DNA of 25,089 nt, taken from the NCBI GenBank assembly GCA_910588135.1, contig CAJUOT010000037.1:1-25089 (forward strand). The letters run 5' to 3'. The DNA is from an uncultured Oscillospiraceae bacterium (GTDB taxonomy: Bacteria > Bacillota > Clostridia > Oscillospirales > Oscillospiraceae). A program made the translations under genes and the position numbers. Shown here one piece after another: positions 12,286 through 19,266 of the stretch; position 1 is the first letter of the stretch; the number at the start of each line of letters is the position of its first letter. The notes beneath the pieces were generated by a model. That model was given only the letters and a program-made list of their open reading frames with translations. It was not told the origin of the DNA and made no database searches.

Positions 12286-15105
12286 CTACCACCCGTTGTT
12301 CCCCTGGTCCCCCGCCGGGATATAGGGATCGTCAGGGGGGAGGACGGGGTCAATAGTGGGCTCCGGAGGGAGTATTGGGACGGTGGGCTCCGGCGTGGGC
12401 GTGGGCGTGGGCTCCACCACCGGCGGGAGGAAGGGGTTGTCCGTCACCTCCGGGGGCCATGTGGGCTGCTCAGACGCCCATGGGTCGTCCGTCACCACCG
12501 GAGGCGTGGGCTCCACCAGCCCGGTGTGCACGTCGCAGTCCGGATTGGGCAGCGCATCATACCAGCTGAGCAGCGCGTCGGCATCCTTCACCACCACGTC
12601 GGGCGTGGCCAGCTCCCGCTGGAAGTCCACCATATAGATGGTCTTGACGCTCTCCTCGGGGCAGAACTCCCCGGCCCTGTGGTAGCGGCCGGTGGGCGCG
12701 CCGTTGGCGTCCAGGATAGGGCTGTCCACGCACACCCGCACCGGCTTGTGGCACTCACAGAACCCGGCGGGGGCATCGGCGGCAAACAGGCGGAAGGTCT
12801 GCACCCGGCTGCCCCGGATGTCCAGCTGGCACTCCTCCAGCGCCCGCTTGCCGCAGTCCCGGCAGATCTGGTAGGTGTTCAGGGTCTCGGGCACGGCGAA
12901 CTCCCGGTTCTCCTTCCCCTCGTGGAGCCGGCTCATCACCTTCTGCCACAGGATCACCGACGGGTTGTTGCCGTCCCCCCGGTCAATCCGCTCGCTGGAG
13001 GGGTAGCCCGTCCACACCGCGGCGGTGTAATAGGGGGTGTAGCCGCAGAACCACAGGTCAAAGCGGTTGTTGGTGGTGCCCGTCTTGCCCGCCGCCGTCA
13101 TGCCGGACAGGCGGGCGGCCTTGCCGGTGCCGTCGCTGGAATTGATGACGTTGGTGAGGATGGAGTTGATATAATAGGCGGTGGTGGCCTTGATGACGTA
13201 CTGGGGATCGGGCCGGTTGTCCAGGATCACCCGGTCGCTGGCATCCCGGATCTCCAGCACCGTGGTGCCCTTGGAAAAGACGCCCCCCCGGGGGAAGGTG
13301 GCGTAGGCCGCCGCCATCTCAAAGGTGGACACACCGTGGGTCAGGCCGCCCATGGACAGCGGGCTGCGGTCGATGTCCGAGAGCACGTTCCCGGTGCTGG
13401 TCTCCAGATAGGGCTCCAGGGAGGTAAATCCGTACCGGTTGAGCATGAAGTCATAAGACGCCTGGGGGGTGACCATCTCCAGCACCCGCAGGGCCACGGT
13501 GTTCACCGAACGGGTCACGCCGTCCAGCACAGTGGTCAGCCCCCGGTAGCCCTTGGGGGAGTTGGTGGGCCACGCCTTTCCGTTGAGCAGCTGGGGGTTG
13601 TCATCCACCACGGTGGCCGGGGAGATCAGCCCCATCTCCAGCGCCGGGGAGTACACCGACAGCGGCTTGATGGACGAACCGGGCTGGCGCACGCTGTCCA
13701 CCGGCCAGTTGGTGCCCCGGTTCACCGTCTTCTCATCCGTGCTGCCCATGGCCACCACGTGGCCCGTCTGGTTGTCCACGATGGTGATGCTGGACATGGC
13801 CCGCTTGCCCGTCTTGGAGGACACCTGGTTCAGATTGGAGCGGTCGTTGTACACCGCGTCCACCGCCGCCTGGGCGTCCGGGTCGTAGGCCGTGATGATC
13901 TTCAGCCCGCCGCTGAACACCCGCTGGCGGCACATATCCTCGCTCAGGGTGGTCTCATCCATCAGCGCCTTGGTGGCCTCCTTGATGGCCGCCTCCACAT
14001 ACCAGGAGAAAACGGAGGCCGGCTTCTTCTCCTCCTCGCTCTCCGGGTCGTCCTGGCCGGCCTGGGCATCCCGGCGGAACACCAGGGGCTCGGCGATGGC
14101 CGCGTCCCGCTCCGCCTCGGTGATATAGGCCCCGTTCTCCGAGATATCGTCCCTGGCCATCAGCCTCAGGATGGTCTCCTGGCGGGCCTTGTTGAACTCC
14201 CGGTTGGTCCACACCGAGCCGCTGTCAAAGGAGTTCTCCGCACCACAGGTGGCGCACACGTCGTCCTTGGTCAGCGAGTAGTCCTTGCACTTGGGGTTCT
14301 GGCACTGGTAGCGCACCACCTCCACCGTCCCGTAAGGGGCGTAGAGGGACGGGTTGTTGGTGATGCCCGCCAAACTGGCGCACTCTGCCAGGCTCAGCTC
14401 CGACACGTCCTTGCCAAAGTAGAGCTTGGATGCGGCCTGGACGCCCCGGCAGCCGTTGCCCATCCAGATCCGGTTCATATACAGGGTGAGGATGTCTTTT
14501 TTGTCGTAGTCATCCTCCAGCTCCAGGGCGGTGAAGATTTCCAGAATCTTCCGGGTTACCGTAACGTCGTCGTATTGGGTAACGTTCTTGATGAGCTGCT
14601 GGGTGATGGTGGAGCCGCCCTGGATATTCCCGCCGGTGAACATCCGCAGCAGGCCCGACGCGGTGCGTCTCCAGTCCACGCCGTGGTGGGTGGGAAAGCG
14701 TTTGTCCTCCACGGCGATGAAGGCTTTGATCAGGTCCTCCGGGATGTCCTTGTACTCTACCAGCTCCACGTTTTCCTTGCCCGTCAGGGTCTGGAGCTCC
14801 ACCAGCTCCCCGGTGTCCTTATCCTGGTAGTAAATGACCGAGTTCTCGTTCATCGTGTAAGAGGACAGATCCAGATGGGTTTTTGGCATGACCGCCGTTT
14901 TCACGTAGACAGCGGCGAAGCAGGCCATGAAGCAGCCGGTGATGACGCCGATGAGCAGCAGGGTGCCCACCAGCTGGAAAAAGCGGACGATAACCGTCAG
15001 CCAGATGGGCCGGCGGCGGCGCTTGCGCCGGGCTTTCGGCTCCTGACGGGCGCCGGGCTGAGCCCCCTGGCGCTCCGGGCTGTGGTTTTGGTTGGTGTCT
15101 GGCAT
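12286..15105 (-). CDS. class A penicillin-binding protein (transglycosylase/transpeptidase) with Cys-rich insertions
   Basis: This encodes 939 residues; GGAGGG lies eight bases before the ATG at 15105. A basic cytoplasmic tail (KARRKRRRRP) precedes a membrane helix at 34-66. The GT51 glycosyltransferase has catalytic Glu133 in EDKRFPTHHGVDWRR and GGSTITQQLIKN. The transpeptidase has SSIK (Ser477, Lys480), SVN (533-535) and KTGT (674-677). It polymerises and cross-links peptidoglycan at the outer membrane face. Oddly, Cys268, 273, 284 and 287 form a zinc-ribbon-like insertion between the domains. A second Cys cluster follows the transpeptidase (CRDCGKRALEEC near 748; GFCECHKPVRVC near 781). 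The last 85 residues are a Pro/Thr-rich tail. It is a PBP1A/PonA-like enzyme with its own promoter and terminator. Confidence 0.93.
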   Translation of the reverse strand: MPDTNQNHSPERQGAQPGARQEPKARRKRRRRPIWLTVIVRFFQLVGTLLLIGVITGCFMACFAAVYVKTAVMPKTHLDLSSYTMNENSVIYYQDKDTGELVELQTLTGKENVELVEYKDIPEDLIKAFIAVEDKRFPTHHGVDWRRTASGLLRMFTGGNIQGGSTITQQLIKNVTQYDDVTVTRKILEIFTALELEDDYDKKDILTLYMNRIWMGNGCRGVQAASKLYFGKDVSELSLAECASLAGITNNPSLYAPYGTVEVVRYQCQNPKCKDYSLTKDDVCATCGAENSFDSGSVWTNREFNKARQETILRLMARDDISENGAYITEAERDAAIAEPLVFRRDAQAGQDDPESEEEKKPASVFSWYVEAAIKEATKALMDETTLSEDMCRQRVFSGGLKIITAYDPDAQAAVDAVYNDRSNLNQVSSKTGKRAMSSITIVDNQTGHVVAMGSTDEKTVNRGTNWPVDSVRQPGSSIKPLSVYSPALEMGLISPATVVDDNPQLLNGKAWPTNSPKGYRGLTTVLDGVTRSVNTVALRVLEMVTPQASYDFMLNRYGFTSLEPYLETSTGNVLSDIDRSPLSMGGLTHGVSTFEMAAAYATFPRGGVFSKGTTVLEIRDASDRVILDNRPDPQYVIKATTAYYINSILTNVINSSDGTGKAARLSGMTAAGKTGTTNNRFDLWFCGYTPYYTAAVWTGYPSSERIDRGDGNNPSVILWQKVMSRLHEGKENREFAVPETLNTYQICRDCGKRALEECQLDIRGSRVQTFRLFAADAPAGFCECHKPVRVCVDSPILDANGAPTGRYHRAGEFCPEESVKTIYMVDFQRELATPDVVVKDADALLSWYDALPNPDCDVHTGLVEPTPPVVTDDPWASEQPTWPPEVTDNPFLPPVVEPTPTPTPEPTVPILPPEPTIDPVLPPDDPYIPAGDQGNNGW

Positions 15106-15193
15106 ATTGAGATCCCTCCGATGTATTCAACCCGCCCCGGCTCCGGGGCGGTCCGGGTCCCTCTCTCTCAACTGGACGGCTGGGTATTGGTGT

Positions 15194-15222
15194 ATTATAC
15201 CACGGCGGGGGCGGTTTGTCCA
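15194..15222 (-). promoter_or_regulatory. extended -10 promoter for the PBP gene
   Basis: On the minus strand, TGGACA (15222-15217) and TATAAT (15199-15194) have a 17-base spacer, with TGG directly before the -10. It lies about 90 bp upstream of the PBP start. Confidence 0.75.
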
Positions 15223-15289
15223 CCCTCGGCAAAACGACAGGTTTCAGCGGTTCCAGTCATTTGCTTTCGTGGAAATTTCATGTTCCCTC

Positions 15290-15318
15290 TTGCAATTTCC
15301 GCCGCCAGCCGTTACAAT
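15290..15318 (+). promoter_or_regulatory. sigma-A-type promoter for the DUF1292 gene
   Basis: TTGCAA (15290-15295) and TACAAT (15313-15318) have a 17-base spacer. It is divergent from the PBP promoter and about 58 bp before the start codon. Confidence 0.75.
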
Positions 15319-15375
15319 AGGGTCACAGCAGGCGGGCCGGAGGCAAACCGGCCGCCGAGAAGGAGGGTCTCCGCC

Positions 15376-15654
15376 ATGAGCGACGAGTACGGCCCGGATT
15401 TTGTGTCGGTCACCGACGACGAGGGCAATGAATTTGAACTGGAGCATCTGGGCACCCTGGAGTATAACGGCCGGCAGTACATGGCCTTTGTCCCCGCCGA
15501 CATGGACGAGGACGACGAGGACTTCGGGCTGATCCTTCTGAAAGTCGTGGAGCAGGACGGCGAGCAGCTGCTGGCCGACATCGACGATCAGGCGGAGCTG
15601 GACGCGGTGTACGAGCAGTTCATGGAGGAGCTGTTCGAGGACGAAGAGGAGTGA
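15376..15654 (+). CDS. DUF1292 domain protein
   Basis: This encodes 92 residues from the ATG at 15376, with AAGGAGGG about eight bases upstream. It is very acidic. It shows the DUF1292 pattern: DFVSVTDDEGNEFELEHLGT, then YNGRQYMAFVPAD and GLILLKVVEQDGEQLLADID, with a Glu-rich end (EELFEDEEE). The family is widespread in Firmicutes, often beside the RuvX-type protein or near cell-division and alanyl-tRNA synthetase genes. Its function is unknown. Here it stands alone with its own promoter, divergent from the PBP gene. Confidence 0.88.
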   Translation: MSDEYGPDFVSVTDDEGNEFELEHLGTLEYNGRQYMAFVPADMDEDDEDFGLILLKVVEQDGEQLLADIDDQAELDAVYEQFMEELFEDEEE

Positions 15655-15737
15655 CGGCTGACCACGGCGGCTCGGACGCGTCGCACCTACGCCTCGCGGC
15701 CGGCCAGGCGCACGCTCGCTTTCGCTGCGATTCGGAT

Positions 15738-15771
15738 AAAAAACAGATTTGCTCCGCAAATCCTGGTTTTT
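15738..15771. terminator. probable bidirectional terminator after the DUF1292 gene
   Basis: CAG-ATTTGC-TCC-GCAAAT-C-CTG (15744-15765) is a stem with one bulged C, flanked by A6 on the left and GTTTTT on the right. It lies 84 bp after the DUF1292 stop. The surrounding 15655-15835 sequence is rich in short palindromes (for example GCGGCCGGCCAGGCG and CGCTTTCGCTGCGA) and holds no gene I can support. Confidence 0.5.
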
Positions 15772-15879
15772 CATCCTCACTCCGCTCCAAGCTCCCGTGC
15801 GGCCGTCTGCTTGGACGCATTTATTTCCCCCTGCCGGGTTCTAACTACGTGACCTTGCCCTGTTAAAACCCACATTTCT

Positions 15880-16036
15880 AAAACGGGACGCCCCGCTCGC
15901 GCGGTGGTTCGCAGGCCTCCCGGCCCCCCTCGGGGGAGTCTGGACGTTGGAAGCGGTAAAGCCGCGCGGAGGCGACCCACCTGCATTCTTGTGCAGGTTT
16001 TTAATGGGGCGGCACGGCCACGGCGGGGGTCTGCCC
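15880..16036 (+). ncRNA. ssrS: probable 6S RNA
   Basis: The roughly 155-nt segment folds by eye into the 6S layout. A closing stem is formed by GAC-g-CCCCGC (15889-15898) with GCGGGG-GUC (16023-16031). The apical arm closes with GCCTCC (15915-15920) and GGAGGC (15968-15973). A small hairpin on the 3' side of the central bubble is ACCTGCA-ttcttg-TGCAGGT (15979-15998), followed by a GGGGCGGCA block. This parallels the E. coli 3' half, where a CACCUUGAA hairpin precedes GCGGCGGCA. 6S RNA mimics an open promoter and sequesters sigma-70/A RNA polymerase. The stems are read directly; family assignment is inference without a covariance search. A strong terminator follows. Confidence 0.6.
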
Positions 16037-16041
16037 ATACC

Positions 16042-16073
16042 AGGCGGAGGGGCTCCGGCCCCTCCGCCTTTTT
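16042..16073 (+). terminator. intrinsic terminator after the 6S-like RNA
   Basis: GGCGGAGGGGC-TCCG-GCCCCTCCGCC (16043-16068) is a perfect 11-bp stem followed by TTTTTAATTT. It lies just after the RNA's closing stem and has no other upstream gene to serve except the non-coding RNA. Confidence 0.88.
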
Positions 16074-16108
16074 AATTTGTAAATTTTCCGTGGCGGGCGA
16101 ATTGGGCC

Positions 16109-16137
16109 TTGCAACGGCTGTTTCCCCATGCTATAAT
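16109..16137 (+). promoter_or_regulatory. sigma-A-type promoter for the parvulin foldase gene
   Basis: TTGCAA (16109-16114) and TATAAT (16132-16137) are 17 bases apart, about 100 bp before the ATG at 16240. Confidence 0.75.
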
Positions 16138-16239
16138 ATCAGGCGACGTTCTGCGGGGCCTTGTTTTCGCAGGCGCGCGGCCATCCCGCGCCGCGGCCCC
16201 GCCGGCACTACACGATTATACTGAGAGGATTGATATACC

Positions 16240-17817
16240 ATGAGCGCATCCAGAGAGAAAAAGCAGCGCCAGAGCGCCGGCCCCTCCGAGAAAGCCCTCA
16301 AGGCCCAGCAGGAGCAGGCCGCCCGCAGACGCAGCACCATCATCTATTCCGCCGTCGCCGCCGTTGTGGCGGTGCTGGTGGCCGCCCTGCTGATCTGGCG
16401 CTCCGGCTTTTTCCAGGGCCGGGCCTCCGCCGCCACCGTGGGCGGCGAGACCCTCACCACCGCCCAGCTGAGCTACTACTACCACTCGGTCCGCAACTCC
16501 CTCGTCCCCTACAGCTCCATGATCGGCTTTGACACCACCAAGCGCGACAGCGAGCAGTTTTACAACGCCTCCGAGGGCGTGACCTACCGGGATTACTTCA
16601 TGGAAACCGCCCTGACCAGCGCCCAGGAGAACTACGCCCTGGCGGCGGAAGCGGTGAAGCTGGGCCACACCGAGGATGAGGTCAAGGACAGCCTCGCCGC
16701 CGCCATTCAAAACGCCAAGTCCTCCGCCACCGCCAGCGGGTACAGCTACGCCGCCTACCTGCGCGCGCTCTACGGCCCCTATATGAGCGCCGGCGTCTTC
16801 GAGCAGGAGCTCACCCGCGCCCTGATGGCCAGTCTGATCAAGAACGAAAAGACGCTTGAGCTGTCCGACGGCTACACCGAGGCCGATCTGACGGCCTACT
16901 ACGAGGGGAAGGACAGCGACGGGAAGGAAAACGCCGCCAGCTTCGACACCTTTGAGTACTCCTGCCTCACCTTCACCCCCGCCTCCGTGGAGACCAAGGA
17001 CAAGGATGGCAACGAGCTGCCCGAGGACGAGGTGGAGAAGCTGAAGGACGACGCCAAGGCCGAGGCCAAGGAGAAGGCCCAGGAGGCCCTGGAGGCCGTC
17101 AAGAGCGGCAGCTCCTTTGCCTCCCAGATCGAGAAGTACGAGCTGAGCGCCACCACCTCCTTCGACCACAGCAAAGTGGTGGGCTCCGGCAGGGTGAGCT
17201 CCGCCTACCAGGAGCAGCTGCTCAAGCTGGATAAGGGCGCCTGCGAGCTGGTGGAAACGGACAGCGCCTTCTACGTCATCTCCTTCCATGACCGCTACCT
17301 GGAGGACGCACCCACCCGGGACGTGCGCCATATCCTGGCCCGTGCGGAGACCACCACCGATGAGAGCGGCAACGTGGTGGCCCCCACCGACGAGGCCTGG
17401 GCCGCCGCCAAGGAGAAGATGGACGCGATCCAGGCTGAGTGGGACAGCGGCGCCAAGACCGAGGACGCCTTCGCCGAGCTGGCCAACGCCAAGTCTGACG
17501 ATGGGAACGGCACCACCGGCGGCCTGTATCCCAAAATTGACGCGGCGGATGGCTACGTGCCCGAGTTCCTGGAGTGGATCTTCACCGACGGCCGCAAGCC
17601 GGGGGACACCGGCGTGGTGCAGCACGTCGCGGATGACGCCGACAACAACAAGTACTACGGCTACCACCTGATGTACTACGTGGGGGAGAACGAGCCGCTC
17701 TGGATGCGCACCGCCCGTGACGTCATGTCCGACAGCGCCTACCATGAGTGGCAGGACAGCCTCACCGCCAACTATCCCACCGCCGAGGCCGGCGGCGCCA
17801 GCTATCTGGGCAAGTAA
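16240..17817 (+). CDS. membrane-anchored parvulin-type peptidyl-prolyl isomerase (PrsA/SurA-like)
   Basis: This encodes 525 residues. A basic Gln/Ala-rich cytoplasmic tail precedes one membrane helix at about 33-53 (IIYSAVAAVVAVLVAALLIW). There is no lipobox Cys, so unlike PrsA it is anchored by a transmembrane helix. The extracytoplasmic part has a long helical chaperone-like region, a Lys/Glu-rich stretch near 250-290, then a parvulin domain from about 360. That domain contains RDVRHILARAETT, AFAELANAKSDDGNGTTGG and LYPKIDAADGYVPEFLEWIF. The likely job is folding exported proteins between membrane and wall; the nearby PBP is a plausible client, but that is inference. It has its own promoter and a strong terminator 37 bp downstream. 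Confidence 0.85.
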   Translation: MSASREKKQRQSAGPSEKALKAQQEQAARRRSTIIYSAVAAVVAVLVAALLIWRSGFFQGRASAATVGGETLTTAQLSYYYHSVRNSLVPYSSMIGFDTTKRDSEQFYNASEGVTYRDYFMETALTSAQENYALAAEAVKLGHTEDEVKDSLAAAIQNAKSSATASGYSYAAYLRALYGPYMSAGVFEQELTRALMASLIKNEKTLELSDGYTEADLTAYYEGKDSDGKENAASFDTFEYSCLTFTPASVETKDKDGNELPEDEVEKLKDDAKAEAKEKAQEALEAVKSGSSFASQIEKYELSATTSFDHSKVVGSGRVSSAYQEQLLKLDKGACELVETDSAFYVISFHDRYLEDAPTRDVRHILARAETTTDESGNVVAPTDEAWAAAKEKMDAIQAEWDSGAKTEDAFAELANAKSDDGNGTTGGLYPKIDAADGYVPEFLEWIFTDGRKPGDTGVVQHVADDADNNKYYGYHLMYYVGENEPLWMRTARDVMSDSAYHEWQDSLTANYPTAEAGGASYLGK

Positions 17818-17853
17818 ACCGGCACAAATCCGGCAGAACCCCAAAAACAGTTT

Positions 17854-17891
17854 AAAACAGAGGCCGGACGGCGCGTCCGGCCTCTGTTTTC
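17854..17891 (+). terminator. intrinsic terminator of the parvulin gene
   Basis: AAAACAGAGGCCGGACG-GCG-CGTCCGGCCTCTGTTTT is a near-perfect long stem ending in TTTT. It separates the foldase gene from tcdA; some read-through may still feed tcdA, which has no obvious promoter of its own. Confidence 0.9.
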
Positions 17892-17904
17892 AGGAGTTGA
17901 TCTG

Positions 17905-18642
17905 ATGGACAATCCCTTCATCCGCACCCAGATGCTGCTGGGCGCCCCCGCCATGGAGCGGCTGGCCCGCAGCCATGTGGCGGTGCTGGGCCTGGGCGGC
18001 GTGGGCGGCTGGTGCGCCGAGGCCCTGTGCCGCTCCGGCGTGGGGGCGCTGACCCTCGCCGACCAGGACACCGTGTCGGTGAGCAACCTGAACCGCCAGT
18101 GCGCCGCCCTGCGCTCCACCGTGGGCATGGAAAAGGCCCGGGCCGCCGCCCTGCGGCTGGGTGATATCAACCCGGGCTGCGCCCTCCGCCCCCTCGTCCT
18201 GCGGTACGAGGCGGCCACACGGGAGGAGTTTTTCGCGGGCAATTACGACTACATTGTGGATGCCATCGACCTGGTCAGCTGCAAGCTGGATCTGATCGAG
18301 ACCGCCCACGCCAGGGGCGTCCCCATCATCTCCGCCCTGGGCACCGGGAACAAGCGGGACGCCCAGCTTCTGCGCATCGCCGACATCTCCCAGACCGAGG
18401 GCTGCCCCCTGGCCCGGGTGGTGCGCAAGGAGCTGCGGAAGCGGGGCGTCCCTCACCACAAGGTGGTATTCTCCCCCGAGCTGCCCCGCAGCGCCTGGGC
18501 CGGGGACGAGGCCCCGCCCCCCGGGCGGCGCTCCATTCCCGCCAGCGCCATGTGGGTGCCCGCCGCGGCGGGGCTGCTGCTGGCCCAGGCGGTTATTCTG
18601 GATCTCGCAGGCGGGCCGGGAGACGCCCCCACGCCCTGCTGA
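17905..18642 (+). CDS. tcdA: tRNA threonylcarbamoyladenosine dehydratase (ThiF/E1-like family)
   Basis: This encodes 245 residues with AGGAG eight bases upstream of the ATG. The nucleotide-binding motif VAVLGLGGVGGWCAEAL, the ADQDTVSVSNLNRQ segment with the Asp/Asn/Arg residues of E1-like enzymes, and DAIDLVSCKLDLIETA place it in the ThiF/MoeB fold. The overall length and the end (GRRSIPASAMWVPAAAG) match TcdA (CsdL). TcdA uses ATP to convert t6A37 in ANN-decoding tRNAs to cyclic t6A. The family's usual CxxC zinc pairs are not seen. Its last 50 bp overlap the convergent PAP2 gene. Confidence 0.88.
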   Translation: MDNPFIRTQMLLGAPAMERLARSHVAVLGLGGVGGWCAEALCRSGVGALTLADQDTVSVSNLNRQCAALRSTVGMEKARAAALRLGDINPGCALRPLVLRYEAATREEFFAGNYDYIVDAIDLVSCKLDLIETAHARGVPIISALGTGNKRDAQLLRIADISQTEGCPLARVVRKELRKRGVPHHKVVFSPELPRSAWAGDEAPPPGRRSIPASAMWVPAAAGLLLAQAVILDLAGGPGDAPTPC

Positions 18643-19159
18643 CCACCCACGCCCCCAAAAGGCCGCACAGGGAACCGATGGCCGCCCCCGCCAGCACGTC
18701 GCTGGGGAAGTGGACGCCCACGTACAGCCGGGACAGGCCCATGACCACGGCGGCGCACACCGCGGCGATTTTCATCCATTTTTTCGGCGCGGAGGCGCAC
18801 ACGGCAATCGCGAAGGCGAAGGCGGCGTTGGTGTGGCCCGATGGGAAAGAGTTGGGGTCGCGCTCCGGCACCAGGTTGACGAAATTTTCAATGACCAGCC
18901 AGGGCCGGGGCCGGGACACCAGGGGCTTGATGGTGAAGTTCACCACCACCAGCCCGATGAGCATGGCGCACAGCGCCGAAAAGCCGGCTTTGCGGGTGGG
19001 CCTCCACAAGAGCATGGCCAGCCCCAGCACAATGAACAGCAGCCCGGTGTTGCCCAGCTGGGTGTAGAGCTCCATCAGCGGATTCAGCACCGCGCACCGG
19101 ATATGCTCCGCAATCCACACCAGGGCCTGCTCGTCAAACTGTTGAACGATGTCCGGCAT
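18593..19159 (-). CDS. PAP2-family membrane phosphatase
   Basis: This encodes 188 residues with AGGAGGG six bases before the ATG at 19159. All three PAP2 signature blocks are present: KPLVSRPRP (KxxxxxxRP), FPSGHTNAA (PSGH) and SRLYVGVHFPSDVLAG (SRxxxxxHxxxD), which carry the catalytic His and phosphate-binding Arg/Lys. About five or six membrane helices are visible. Likely substrates are undecaprenyl pyrophosphate (BacA-independent lipid carrier recycling) or phosphatidylglycerol phosphate; sequence alone does not decide. The 3' end overlaps tcdA by 50 bp in convergent orientation, with no terminator between them. Confidence 0.9.
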   Translation of the reverse strand: MPDIVQQFDEQALVWIAEHIRCAVLNPLMELYTQLGNTGLLFIVLGLAMLLWRPTRKAGFSALCAMLIGLVVVNFTIKPLVSRPRPWLVIENFVNLVPERDPNSFPSGHTNAAFAFAIAVCASAPKKWMKIAAVCAAVVMGLSRLYVGVHFPSDVLAGAAIGSLCGLLGAWVVSRAWGRLPARLRDPE

Positions 19160-19174
19160 CCTTGTCCCTCCTTC

Positions 19175-19203
19175 TTGACCCGTGGGCCAAAGCTATGTAT
19201 AAT
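19175..19203 (+). promoter_or_regulatory. sigma-A-type promoter for the glycosyltransferase-CsaB operon
   Basis: TTGACC (19175-19180) and TATAAT (19198-19203) have a 17-base spacer, about 65 bp upstream of the start at 19267. Confidence 0.78.
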
Positions 19204-19217
19204 AGGTATGCCTTTTG

Positions 19218-19246
19218 ATTTTACCCCATTCCTTACTGTCTGGCAA
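19218..19246 (-). promoter_or_regulatory. sigma-A-type promoter for the PAP2 gene
   Basis: On the minus strand, TTGCCA (19246-19241) and TAAAAT (19223-19218) are spaced by 17 bases. It faces the promoter at 19175-19203, so the two transcripts overlap at their 5' ends and may interfere. Confidence 0.55.
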
Positions 19247-19266
19247 GACATTTCTGGGAGGTCCCT

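Noticed and set aside
12211..15375. Over 1000 in-frame plus-strand codons leading into the DUF1292 gene
   Set aside because: They lie antisense to the penicillin-binding protein, and the real start at 15376 has its own promoter and ribosome site.
16216..17844. 542-codon minus-strand frame opposite the parvulin gene
   Set aside because: It is GC-bias antisense; the plus strand encodes a coherent membrane-anchored foldase with a promoter and terminator.
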